Part shown: positions 8,760 through 17,617 of the stretch, piece by piece
Layout: each line of letters starts with the position of its first letter
How positions within the stretch are numbered: position 1 is the stretch's first letter
Source of the DNA: BOG-1112 sp964611335
GTDB taxonomy: Bacteria; Bdellovibrionota_B; Oligoflexia; Oligoflexales; Bog-1112
NCBI GenBank assembly: GCA_964611335.1
Contig: CAZSXR010000002.1
Span: forward strand, 1-64,000
Reading direction: 5' to 3'
Length of the DNA stretch: 64,000 bases
The notes under the pieces: generated by a model
Databases searched by the model: none
Told to the model about the DNA's origin: nothing
Seen by the model: the letters and a program-made list of their open reading frames with translations, nothing else
Program-made: the position numbers and the translations under genes

Positions 8760-9656
8760 TTACAGATTATAGTAATCGGGAGAAGCAATGTTCAAATCAG
8801 GAGATTTTAAGAAGGAAATTTGATCTCCAAAACCCAAAGGATAGGTTCCATGCAGACCATCACAAGCTAGAAAAGCAGATTCGGTTAAATTCTGAATGTG
8901 TAAAGCTTCCTTTGCCGAATTTAAAATACCTTGGGAAAGAGGTGAATTATTTTCAAAAGGGTAATAATCATAAAGTTCTCGTACAAGGAATTGAAACTCT
9001 GAACTCCTCAAATCCATTTTCTTCCCACCAGCAGCAGAGATAGCTGCAGTACTCCCACAAGGAGTACTTATCCAAACTCCGCTTGAACGTTGCTCCTGTG
9101 TTTTTTTCTGAAGAGTCAATTTGTAACGTGTTGTTGCTGCAGGTGAAACATTTGAGTACAAAAAGTCATTCAAAACAGGTTCTGTTGTAATCGTGGAAGA
9201 ATTCTTAATAGAAAGAATTTTTGCATGCATGCGAAAAACACTGAGCGCTTTAATCTTTCCCAACGATAGATTTTTTACAAGTTCTTCTAAATGTTCTCGT
9301 TGAGAATGACATAACTTACCAATACTAGAGAGAGCTGAACGTATACCCACAAGGAGTATACGGGAATCTAGTATATGTCGACTTGCTTCCAAGACAGTCC
9401 CATCCCCACCCACGGTAAGAACAGCATCGAAGTCTTTTAAGTTTGGCCAAAAAAGGCCTCTTGAGATAGAAACATATCCAACTTTATAGCGAGTAAGAGT
9501 TTCGAAAAGTGTATGAAGAGTTTGATAATGTTCTTCGTGTGTCTTCTCAAGAATTTTAAAATGAAAGGGGTCTATAAGACCTGCTTGAACGCGTTTATGG
9601 ATCAACTCCCCATGCAGTTCAAGATTGGTTTTTTTAGAGACAACCAGAACCTTCAT
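8760..9656 (-). CDS. nadK: NAD kinase
   Basis: ATP/polyphosphate-dependent NAD kinase making NADP in the cytosol. The diagnostic GGDGT motif is at residues 83-87, the NE/D motif appears as LNDFLYSN (N163-D164), and the glycine-rich CGSTAAISAAGG segment near 205-215 matches the conserved Thr/Ser-Gly region. 298 residues, normal size. It is followed on the same strand by no other gene and lies 20 bp downstream of the PpiD-like gene, so the two may be co-transcribed. Start ATG at 9656; a weak GGATTTC precedes it. Confidence 0.93.
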   Translation of the reverse strand: MKVLVVSKKTNLELHGELIHKRVQAGLIDPFHFKILEKTHEEHYQTLHTLFETLTRYKVGYVSISRGLFWPNLKDFDAVLTVGGDGTVLEASRHILDSRILLVGIRSALSSIGKLCHSQREHLEELVKNLSLGKIKALSVFRMHAKILSIKNSSTITTEPVLNDFLYSNVSPAATTRYKLTLQKKTQEQRSSGVWISTPCGSTAAISAAGGKKMDLRSSEFQFLVRELYDYYPFENNSPLSQGILNSAKEALHIQNLTESAFLACDGLHGTYPLGFGDQISFLKSPDLNIASPDYYNL

Positions 9657-9676
9657 TGAAGAAATCCTTTAAAAAA

Positions 9677-11239
9677 CTATTCAGGTTTCGCTGTATCCAA
9701 AGCGAGATACTGTGGGTTGCGATAAATTGCTTTTCGTTTTTCAAATTTCTCGCGAGCCGATTGTTCAAACTTCTGTAAGAAGTAATAGCCATTTTTATAA
9801 CTCAAACTCTGAGCGAGCTGTTCTCGTTTTTTAGCATCCAACCCCTTGGAGTCCACAACATGACGTGAATGTAATTTAAGTATATAGAAGGATCCCTGAA
9901 CTTCAACAGGTTCATCCACAATCTGATCTTTATTGCGAAGCATGAACACAGCCTCAATGAGTTTCATATTGTTTCCAATACCAGCAATATAGGAAGTATT
10001 CAAAGCGAACTCATCTGTTGTTTTCCACTCTGCACTCACACTTTTTATCAGCGCATCAACGGGCTTTCCTGCTTTGTATTCGCTCAGAATATTTTTAGAA
10101 GTTTCTTTTGCCATAGCAGGAGCTTTTGCTTTGCGAATAAGCGCAATCACTATATCGTTTTTAGCCTGCTCTAAAGTGACATTGACCGGAGCCTTTTTAT
10201 CAACAGACTGAATGATATGGAAACCAAACTGGGTTTCCACGAGAGGGCTAATCCCTCCTACAGGCAAAGCGAAACTTGCCTGAGCGAATTCTTTCACCAT
10301 CGCATCTGCTGCAAAATAACCCAGATCTCCACCCTTCGTTTTACCGCTAGGTTCATCCGTCTCTTTCTTTGCTATAGCTACAAAGTCAGCTCCTGGTGCT
10401 TTCACCTGTGAAAGTATAAGTTCCGCACGTTTTTTTGCATCCTCTTTGCTGCGTTTCAATGCATCACCAGAGGCATTACGAGCATCCTTGTGCGAAACTA
10501 AAATATGACGCGCATGAACTTTTTCAGGACTATGGTATTCACTCTGATGCGAGTCATAGTAGTCCTTTACTTTTGCTTCGCTTTCTTTTTCTGCTAAAAA
10601 CGCCTTGATATCTTCTGGAGAGACATTGAATCGAATCTTTTCGGGATCCACTTTGATGTAGTCCACACTCATTTTGCTCTCACTCAAAATATAATCGTAC
10701 TCAATGCTCTTATTAGATGCATAAGTCGCTTCAGCGAGAAGCTCTCGGAGTTTGTCGACAGTTAAATTACGACGCATTTCTTCCATAAAACTGGCTTCTG
10801 AATAACGATTTCCTCGAAGGAAATTGTGAAAAACTTCATTTGAGAATTTGCCATCTTTGCCACGGAAAGCGCGAACTTCTGTAAGGTAATTGATGATGTC
10901 TTCGTCTGTCACAACGAGACCGAGCTGTTTCGCTTCAAGAAAAAGGAAGCGATAACTCAAAAGCTGATCTAAAACTTGACCAGCAATTTTTAGATCAGAT
11001 GAACTCTGACCCGAACGTTGGCGTGCACGTTCACTTTCACTTGCATAAGCGCGACTGAATTCTGCTTGGGTGATCTCTTCACCATCCACAGACCCTGCGA
11101 CGTTATCAAGTTGGTGCATATATCCCTGCGGGTTACAAACCCCAAAGAATAACATCGCACCCAATGCAAGACCTAAAATAATATAGGTGCTCCAGTTTTT
11201 CTTAAAGTTTGTCGTATCAAATTGTTTCAAAGCGCTCAT
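9677..11239 (-). CDS. PpiD/SurA-like peptidyl-prolyl isomerase
   Basis: Inner-membrane anchored periplasmic foldase. A cytoplasmic N-tail of about 15 residues is followed by one membrane helix (STYIILGLALGAMLFFGV), a SurA-N type chaperone region (residues ~55-170), and a parvulin rotamase domain (~230-350) with HARHILV, GGDLGYF and FGFHIIQ. A second, weak C-terminal region follows. The longer frame begins at 11284, but the ATG at 11239 is preceded by GGGGAATCTTC, a good ribosome site, giving 520 residues. The family helps outer-membrane and secreted proteins fold. It is divergent from mreB. Confidence 0.85.
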   Translation of the reverse strand: MSALKQFDTTNFKKNWSTYIILGLALGAMLFFGVCNPQGYMHQLDNVAGSVDGEEITQAEFSRAYASESERARQRSGQSSSDLKIAGQVLDQLLSYRFLFLEAKQLGLVVTDEDIINYLTEVRAFRGKDGKFSNEVFHNFLRGNRYSEASFMEEMRRNLTVDKLRELLAEATYASNKSIEYDYILSESKMSVDYIKVDPEKIRFNVSPEDIKAFLAEKESEAKVKDYYDSHQSEYHSPEKVHARHILVSHKDARNASGDALKRSKEDAKKRAELILSQVKAPGADFVAIAKKETDEPSGKTKGGDLGYFAADAMVKEFAQASFALPVGGISPLVETQFGFHIIQSVDKKAPVNVTLEQAKNDIVIALIRKAKAPAMAKETSKNILSEYKAGKPVDALIKSVSAEWKTTDEFALNTSYIAGIGNNMKLIEAVFMLRNKDQIVDEPVEVQGSFYILKLHSRHVVDSKGLDAKKREQLAQSLSYKNGYYFLQKFEQSAREKFEKRKAIYRNPQYLALDTAKPE

Positions 11240-11300
11240 GAAGATTCCCCGAGTATCATGAAAAGGGTGAACACGTACTTCCATACCTCTAGCACAAATT

Positions 11301-11336
11301 TTTCCATCGTGATAATTGATTTGGAAGAATTATAAT
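11301..11336 (+). promoter_or_regulatory. Possible promoter of the mre operon
   Basis: A consensus -10 box TATAAT at 11331-11336 lies about 95 bp before mreB in the ppiD-mreB divergent gap. No good -35 is visible at 16-18 bp (TCGTGA at 11307), so only the -10 is supported. Confidence 0.3.
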
Positions 11337-11430
11337 GTTTTAAGAAACAGTGGAGCATGAGGAATGCTTACCGACAGCTGTCCCGGTTTCCAAAAACAGA
11401 ACAAGGATAACGGGAACTTATTGGAGGAAG

Positions 11431-12468
11431 ATGATGTTTTTAAATTGGCTTGCCGGCTTGTTTTCGAATGACTTAGCCATCGATCTCGGCACCGCGAATA
11501 CTTTGGTTTATCTCAAAGGCAAAGGGATCGTCATCAACGAACCTTCTGTCGTTGCAGTTCAGATCGATAGTCGTGGTGGCAAAAAAATTCTTGCTGTTGG
11601 GAAAGAAGCAAAAAACATGCTTGGTCGTACACCCGGTTCGATCACTGCAATCCGTCCTATGAAAGATGGTGTCATTGCGGATTTCGAAATCACCGAAGCC
11701 ATGCTCCGCTATTTTATTGAAAAAGCACACAATCGCCGCACTATGGTAAAACCACGCATCATCATCTGTGTTCCTTATGGAATTACAGAAGTTGAAAAAC
11801 GCGCAGTACGTGAGTCTGCTGAATCTGCAGGTGCGCGCGAAGTCTTCCTTATCGAAGAGCCTATGGCCGCAGCAATCGGTGCAGGACTTCCTATTACAGA
11901 ACCAAGTGGTAACATGATTGTAGACATCGGTGGAGGGACTACTGAAGTTGCAGTTATTTCTCTTGCTGGAATCGTGTACTCAAAATCGGTACGCGTCGGT
12001 GGAGACAAGATGGACGAGGCCATCGTCAATTACTTGAAACGCAAATACAACCTTCTTATTGGAGAACGTACTGCTGAGCAGATAAAAATCAACATCGGCA
12101 CAGCATACCCAGAAGAAGAGATTCGTAAAATGTATGTCAAAGGCCGCGACCTCGTTGCAGGTATTCCCAAAACGATTGAAGTCTGCTCTGAGGAAATTCG
12201 TGAAGCTATTGCAGAGCCTGTTAACACGATTGTCGAAGCAGTGCGCGTTGCTTTGGAAAAAACTCCACCTGAACTGGCTGCGGATATCGTGGATAAGGGT
12301 ATAGTCCTTGCGGGTGGTGGAGCCTTGATTCGCAACCTTGATATTCTTCTTCGTGAAGAAACGGGATTGCCAATTACAATTGCAGAAGACCCACTCTGTG
12401 CAGTGGTTTTAGGTAGTGGAAAAGCGCTGGATCAAATGGACATTTTGAGCAGCGTCACAATGTCTTAA
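11431..12468 (+). CDS. mreB: Rod-shape actin homologue MreB
   Basis: Actin-like cytoskeletal ATPase that directs lateral wall synthesis together with MreC, MreD, RodA and PBP2. Visible features: IDLGTANTLVY phosphate-1 loop at the N terminus, IIEEPMAAAIGAG, phosphate-2 motif DIGGGTTEVAVI, and the adenosine motif VLAGGGALIRNLD. The longer frame starts at 11350, but GGAGGAAG immediately before ATGATG at 11431 sets the start, giving 346 residues, the normal length. First gene of a five-gene plus-strand rod cluster. Confidence 0.97.
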   Translation: MMFLNWLAGLFSNDLAIDLGTANTLVYLKGKGIVINEPSVVAVQIDSRGGKKILAVGKEAKNMLGRTPGSITAIRPMKDGVIADFEITEAMLRYFIEKAHNRRTMVKPRIIICVPYGITEVEKRAVRESAESAGAREVFLIEEPMAAAIGAGLPITEPSGNMIVDIGGGTTEVAVISLAGIVYSKSVRVGGDKMDEAIVNYLKRKYNLLIGERTAEQIKINIGTAYPEEEIRKMYVKGRDLVAGIPKTIEVCSEEIREAIAEPVNTIVEAVRVALEKTPPELAADIVDKGIVLAGGGALIRNLDILLREETGLPITIAEDPLCAVVLGSGKALDQMDILSSVTMS

Positions 12469-12481
12469 AATTGGGGATTCT

Positions 12482-13372
12482 ATGCTATGGTTGCGAGGGC
12501 GCAAAGTTTGGGGAATCTTGGTTCTAAGTGCCCTTATTGCGCCCTTTCTCTTTTTCTCAAACCCTAGACGTCCTTGGACTCAAGAAAAAGCCCTCTCCTA
12601 CATACAGGAACTTATTTATCCTTTTGAATATGGGTGGCGTTATTCCGTTAGCCGTATGAAGGGTGCATGGGTTCATTATTTCTATTTGGTGGGTCTGCAA
12701 AAAGAAAATGAATCTTTGAAAAAAGACATCGATCTTTTGCAAGCCAAATTGCTCGATTACAAACATCAGACAGCAGAAGTTGCTCGCCTTCGTGAACTCC
12801 TTAATTTTTCTGCCTCCTTCGACAAGAAAATTCTCATTGCGGAAGTTGTGGGCATTATGGGGAATTCCCCTTTTCAAACCATACGTATAGCTCGCGGTTA
12901 CAAGGCGGGAGTACGTATAGGCATGCCTGTAATTTCTGCAAAGGGAATTGTGGGAAGGGTTCTGAGAACGGGAACCATGTTTGCCGATGTTCAACGTTTG
13001 GGAGATGCTCATTTTAATTTGGATGTGATTGTCGAACGCAATCGCATTCGTGGAATTTTAAAAGGACTGGATGATAGTCGCTGTCTTTTACAACTTCACC
13101 GCAGAGCCGATGTACGTATCGGAGACACTATTGTGACATCTGGATTATCGGGTGCTTTTCCCAAAGGCTTACCTGTAGGTACGGTCGTACGTATCAGTTA
13201 TGAAATGGATAACATTTCACAAGTCATCACAATCAAACCTTGGGCAGAACCTCAAGGTCTTGACGAACTGATGATCTTGCAACAAACAAGTGAAGACATC
13301 GATACGATTTTCGAAGCAGGTGGAGACCAGTGGTTAAACAACGCGACAGCCAGCGGTGAACCGTGGAACTAG
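12482..13372 (+). CDS. mreC: Rod-shape determining protein MreC
   Basis: Bitopic inner-membrane protein of 296 residues: short basic N-tail, one membrane helix (residues ~10-26), a coiled-coil (~70-105) and the two beta-barrel MreC domains with GIVGRVLRTG and TSGLSGAFPKGLPVGTV. In the family it activates the RodA-PBP2 synthase from the periplasm. It starts 13 bp after mreB behind GGGGATTCT and its stop overlaps the start of mreD. Confidence 0.93.
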   Translation: MLWLRGRKVWGILVLSALIAPFLFFSNPRRPWTQEKALSYIQELIYPFEYGWRYSVSRMKGAWVHYFYLVGLQKENESLKKDIDLLQAKLLDYKHQTAEVARLRELLNFSASFDKKILIAEVVGIMGNSPFQTIRIARGYKAGVRIGMPVISAKGIVGRVLRTGTMFADVQRLGDAHFNLDVIVERNRIRGILKGLDDSRCLLQLHRRADVRIGDTIVTSGLSGAFPKGLPVGTVVRISYEMDNISQVITIKPWAEPQGLDELMILQQTSEDIDTIFEAGGDQWLNNATASGEPWN

Positions 13373-13932
13373 TTAAACGCAGGAGTCGTCATCGCAGTGT
13401 ATTCTGGAATCTCATTCCGAGACCTCTACCCAATTCTTTAGCTTGGGACTTTTTATATCTTGTAGAATTGCTCATTCTTCAAGATTTTATCATTCCTCAA
13501 ATTTTTGCTCAGAAAATTTTTGTAGATCTGATTACCCCTTGGTTGATGATCGTTTTTGTTTTTAGATCTCCACTTAAAATCCTGAGTGTTTCAGCTCTTG
13601 CTATTTTACTTTTAGAAACACATTCGGGATTTCCTAGGGGCTTGCTTGCGTGTTTATATTGGATGATGGGCGTATGCGTGTACTCACTACGTCATCATAT
13701 ATCATGGGCTAGTTTTTTACCTTGGATTGCAGTCTTTTTTCTCAGCCAAGTTCTTGTGAATAGTCTGGAAGCCGTCGCATTTTGGACACAAAATTTTAGT
13801 CCTTTTTCATTTTTTAGTTTTTCTTTTTTATCCATCTTAGTGAATGGTATGCTCAGTTGTTTTTTTGGCCTTTTTGTAATTTATACATCTCGACTTGATA
13901 CTCTGGAGGAATACAGTCTTGCTCGGAGGTAG
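13363..13932 (+). CDS. mreD: Rod-shape determining protein MreD
   Basis: Polytopic membrane protein of 189 residues with about five hydrophobic segments and little conserved polar sequence, as is usual for MreD. The assignment rests on position between mreC and mrdA as much as on sequence. It uses a GTG start that overlaps the mreC stop by 10 bp, suggesting translational coupling, and its 3' end overlaps the start of the PBP2 gene. Confidence 0.85.
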   Translation: MELVKRRSRHRSVFWNLIPRPLPNSLAWDFLYLVELLILQDFIIPQIFAQKIFVDLITPWLMIVFVFRSPLKILSVSALAILLLETHSGFPRGLLACLYWMMGVCVYSLRHHISWASFLPWIAVFFLSQVLVNSLEAVAFWTQNFSPFSFFSFSFLSILVNGMLSCFFGLFVIYTSRLDTLEEYSLARR

Positions 13933-15832
13933 AAGACATTCTGAATCTCCTATACACGAGGGACGTTTTCTCGCGGGTGGTTTAGCTATTTTTTTAGTTT
14001 TAGCCGTTCTATTGATTCGTATTTGGTATTTGCAAATTTACAAAGGAGAATACTATCTCCAGATTTCAGAAAACAATCGTATACGTCGTATGGATATCGC
14101 AGCTCCTCGCGGTATGATATACGACCACGTGGGAAGGTTGATTCTAGGAAATAGACCTTTCTTCGATTTGATACTAATCCCACAATATATTCAGAGCGAA
14201 GAAAGAACTCTGCGAGTAATTTCAAATCTCCTTCATGTTTCATTCGCAGATTTACAGGCAGAAGTACGAAGAGTTCGGGGGCAACCCAAATTCCTTCCCG
14301 TAATTTTAAAACGCAATTTGTCTTTGCATGAAGTTGCGATCATCGAAGGTCAAAAATCGTTCCTTCCTGGCATAGACATCAACATTGCTCCTCGTCGAGA
14401 TTATCATGATGATTCACCTGCTCATATTTTAGGATATGTTGGAGAAATCAGTGCAGAAGCCATGAAGTCGATGAATCAAAAAGATCCTGAGAATCCTTAC
14501 CTGATGGGTGAACTCATAGGTAAACATGGCCTCGAACTTCAGTGGGAGCAACAGCTTCGAGGCAAACGTGGGTATAAATATATTCAAGTTGATGCTTTGG
14601 GCCGTCAGACAAGACTCGCTGAAGATATGGGTTGGAAATTTCCTATCAGTCAAGCTGTCCCGGGTGTTGATTTGACATTGACCCTCGATATGGAATTGCA
14701 ACGCGTCGCTGTTCAAGCTTTTCAAGGAAAGCAAGGAACTGTTATTGCTATGAATCCACAGAACGGTGAAATACTTGCGATGGTGAGTTCTCCTGATTTC
14801 AATCCTGCTATTTACCAAGAAGGGATCAGTCAAGAAAAATGGCAAGCACTTGTAAATGACCCCTTCAAACCGTTGTTCGACAAAACAACGGGAGGAACCT
14901 TTCCTCCAGGAAGCGCATACAAAACCATAGTCGCTATCGCAGCTTTGGAAGAAGGTATTATAAATCCCAACTCTACCTATTTTTGTCCGGGTGTTTTCAC
15001 ACTCGGTCGTCAACCTTTTCACTGTCATAAAAGACAAGGGCACGGGACTATAAATTTATCTCAGGCATTGCTTCTCTCTTGCGACGTTTATTTTTATCAT
15101 CTTGGTATGGAGTTGGGAATCGACCGCATTGCAAAATATGCAAAAGCTTTTGGTCTCGGTCAGAAACTTGGTTTCCGATTAAACAGAGAAGAACCTGGTT
15201 TGATTCCGACAACAGATTGGTGGAGAAAATACTTTCACTCTGCACCGAACAAAGGAGATATTCCTTCTTTGGCGATAGGTCAGGGTGCAAACTCCGTAAC
15301 ACCTCTGCAACTTGCAAGTGTATATGCAACGATTGCTAATGGAGGGAAAGTTTGGAGACCTTATATTGTTAAGAAAGCTACAAACTCATCTGGAGAAACG
15401 GTTTTCGAACAGAAACCGGATTTGATTCGGGAAGTGACCTTGATCAAGCCAGAAACTTACAAATTGATGAGAGACTTTCTTTTACAAGTTGTAGAAGACC
15501 CTCGCGGAACGGGTAAAAGGGCACGAGTGGAAGGTGTACAAGTTGCTGGGAAGAGCAGCACGGTGCAAGTTGTAAGTTTGAAAAAAACTTCCAACATAAA
15601 AGCTGCTCGCATGCAATGGCGTGAGCACGCATTGTTTACAGCATTTGCACCTGTAGACAACTCTGAAATTCTCGTAGCAGTTGTAAGTGAAAACGATCTT
15701 ACAGGCGGTGGTGGAGCTGCTGCTGCTCCTGTAGCTCAGAAAATTTTGCAAGCCTATTGGGATGCAAAAAATGGAAAAAGTCCCGTAGTAGAAACTTTGG
15801 CTCCCGCAAAAGAAAATATTTATTCCCGCTAA
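13919..15832 (+). CDS. mrdA: Penicillin-binding protein 2 (elongation transpeptidase)
   Basis: Class B PBP that crosslinks lateral peptidoglycan with RodA. One N-terminal membrane helix, a PBP dimer/pedestal domain (~55-240), and a transpeptidase domain with the acyl-serine motif SAYK (S332, K335), SCD in place of SxN (S387) and, at K545, KSS where the family has KSG/KTG. The open frame extends upstream to 13895, but a GGAGGA site at 13905 precedes TTG 13919 by eight bases, giving 637 residues and a 14-bp overlap with mreD. The KSS triad is an oddity: the glycine that normally packs beside the oxyanion strand is serine. Otherwise complete. Confidence 0.94.
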   Translation: MLGGRRHSESPIHEGRFLAGGLAIFLVLAVLLIRIWYLQIYKGEYYLQISENNRIRRMDIAAPRGMIYDHVGRLILGNRPFFDLILIPQYIQSEERTLRVISNLLHVSFADLQAEVRRVRGQPKFLPVILKRNLSLHEVAIIEGQKSFLPGIDINIAPRRDYHDDSPAHILGYVGEISAEAMKSMNQKDPENPYLMGELIGKHGLELQWEQQLRGKRGYKYIQVDALGRQTRLAEDMGWKFPISQAVPGVDLTLTLDMELQRVAVQAFQGKQGTVIAMNPQNGEILAMVSSPDFNPAIYQEGISQEKWQALVNDPFKPLFDKTTGGTFPPGSAYKTIVAIAALEEGIINPNSTYFCPGVFTLGRQPFHCHKRQGHGTINLSQALLLSCDVYFYHLGMELGIDRIAKYAKAFGLGQKLGFRLNREEPGLIPTTDWWRKYFHSAPNKGDIPSLAIGQGANSVTPLQLASVYATIANGGKVWRPYIVKKATNSSGETVFEQKPDLIREVTLIKPETYKLMRDFLLQVVEDPRGTGKRARVEGVQVAGKSSTVQVVSLKKTSNIKAARMQWREHALFTAFAPVDNSEILVAVVSENDLTGGGGAAAAPVAQKILQAYWDAKNGKSPVVETLAPAKENIYSR

Positions 15833-15838
15833 TACGAG

Positions 15839-16963
15839 ATGAAAATGAAAACTCAGATAGAAAGCTACACACCCCTGCGTCAGAGAAAAGTTTCTCCACG
15901 CATGATGCTTACCATTCTTACGTTCTTTTCTTTACTAACGTTAGGCCTCATAAATTTATACAGTGCGGCAACTCCCTATATATTTCGTAATCAGATTCAA
16001 CATACCGTCTGCGGACTTATAGTGTTTGCACTCTTAGGTTGGTTTCTCAGTTTACGTTTCATGAATACCTATGCTTATTTGCTTTACGCGGCAATTGCTC
16101 TCGTTCTTGGTGCTGTTTTAGTGTCTGGATATTCTGCAGGAGGGGCGCAACGTTGGTTTGTATTGGGACCTATACGTTTCCAACCTTCTGAAGTTGCAAA
16201 AATGAGTATTATCTTTTTTATTGCTAAATATTTTTACAACAGTCGATCACAATCTGCTTATCAATTACTGGAACTGTGGCCAGCTCTCCTTGCTTCACTT
16301 TTTTATTTCATTCTCATCTTCGTACAACCCGACTTTGGAACAGCAGGAATGTGCATACTCGTCCCCCTCGCTCAACTCTGTTTTGTACGCATTGACATCA
16401 AACTTCGTACTATTATCGCCTTGGCTGTCAGCTCTTTAGCAGGTGTTATTATTGGGTGGGAATTCTTTCTTCGTCCCTATCAGAAACTACGAATTATAAA
16501 CTTATTCAATCCTGGGCAAGATCCCACAGGTTCCGGCTATAACTCTCTGCAGTCGTTGATCGCCATCGGAAGTGGCGGACATTGGGGTAAGGGTTTTCTT
16601 AAAGGTACTCAGGCACAATTGCAGTTTCTCCCTGCAAGACAAACGGATTTTATTTTCAGTGTTTTTGCGGAAGAACGAGGATTTTGGGGAGGAGTTTTAT
16701 GCTTTTCTCTGTTTGCTCTTTTAAGTTACTGCGCTTTAGAAATTGCACAAGAAGCAAAAAATACTTTTAGTACCTTACTAGCTATTGGAATTTCAGCTCT
16801 TCTCTTTATCGAATTTGCCATTAACGTTGCCATGGTTCTTGGAATTTTCCCCGTTGTAGGAATGCCGCTACCTTTCTTCTCCTACGGAGGGACTGCTTTG
16901 ATTACCTACTGTGCAGCAGTCGGACTTTTAGTTGCAATTGAAAGAGAAACTCTCAAAGCTTAG
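15839..16963 (+). CDS. rodA: SEDS peptidoglycan glycosyltransferase RodA
   Basis: Polytopic SEDS-family polymerase of lipid II for cell elongation, partner of PBP2. 374 residues with about ten membrane helices. Family motifs: RFQPSEVAK, FLPARQTDFIFSVFAEERGF with the catalytic Asp, and the C-terminal GMPLPFFSYGGT. It begins six bases after the mrdA stop and closes the rod operon. The ribosome site is weak, consistent with coupling to mrdA. Confidence 0.95.
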   Translation: MKMKTQIESYTPLRQRKVSPRMMLTILTFFSLLTLGLINLYSAATPYIFRNQIQHTVCGLIVFALLGWFLSLRFMNTYAYLLYAAIALVLGAVLVSGYSAGGAQRWFVLGPIRFQPSEVAKMSIIFFIAKYFYNSRSQSAYQLLELWPALLASLFYFILIFVQPDFGTAGMCILVPLAQLCFVRIDIKLRTIIALAVSSLAGVIIGWEFFLRPYQKLRIINLFNPGQDPTGSGYNSLQSLIAIGSGGHWGKGFLKGTQAQLQFLPARQTDFIFSVFAEERGFWGGVLCFSLFALLSYCALEIAQEAKNTFSTLLAIGISALLFIEFAINVAMVLGIFPVVGMPLPFFSYGGTALITYCAAVGLLVAIERETLKA

Positions 16964-17025
16964 AAACTATTACGTCATTCCGAATATAGTAAGAGATCTT
17001 AGTCAAAGCTCTCACGTTGAAACTT

Positions 17026-17565
17026 TTATGTGCAATTTTTTAAATAATTTTTTATTTCATCCATCAAATCATGGACAGCTTCTCTCATCTTTTTTGAATT
17101 CAACTTCGATTCTAAATTCACGTCGGAAGTGCCATCACCATCCGTCATAGGAGTCGAAGCAGCAATATCCAATTGTTCTTGCAATAAGCTGAGTAGAGCT
17201 TGCAAAAGACTAGGATGGGAACAAAAGGCAGTTCCCATCGTTTCATCCGAAGCTACCGTATTTCGAAGTTTTGCAGTGAGTATTTCGTTCTTGGTTCGAT
17301 CTGTGAAATTTTTGAGTTGGCTTATGAGTTCCTTGCAAGATTTACACAAAGAGTTCGTGCTCGTCGAAGTTTCGACTTTCTGAGAAGTTCCCACTAAACC
17401 AAGACCACCGACGATCAAAGTTCCTACTATAGGAGGAGCTACTTTAAGGCTTGTAGAGTTTTGAGAAAGATTAACGGAAGCCGACTGAGTATCGGAAGAA
17501 CTCTTCGACGACTTTTGACAATTTCCCATGAAAAAAAGTAAACTTAAAATGAAAATAACATTCAT
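17026..17565 (-). CDS. Small lipoprotein, third gene of the lpo cluster
   Basis: 179-residue lipoprotein with lipobox FMGNC (Cys16) after a hydrophobic signal, a Ser/Gln-rich linker, a CKSC pair near residue 75, and a helical C-terminal part ending in a Cys. AGGGG precedes the ATG. It lies 52 bp downstream of the COG3014-like gene on the same strand and is probably the last gene of the LpoB operon. I recognise no domain. Context suggests a cell-wall synthesis accessory; that is inference. Confidence 0.65.
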   Translation of the reverse strand: MNVIFILSLLFFMGNCQKSSKSSSDTQSASVNLSQNSTSLKVAPPIVGTLIVGGLGLVGTSQKVETSTSTNSLCKSCKELISQLKNFTDRTKNEILTAKLRNTVASDETMGTAFCSHPSLLQALLSLLQEQLDIAASTPMTDGDGTSDVNLESKLNSKKMREAVHDLMDEIKNYLKNCT

Positions 17566-17617
17566 TTTTACCCCTAAGTCCCCTTTGATCTATGGCGGAA
17601 AACTCTAATGGGGAACT

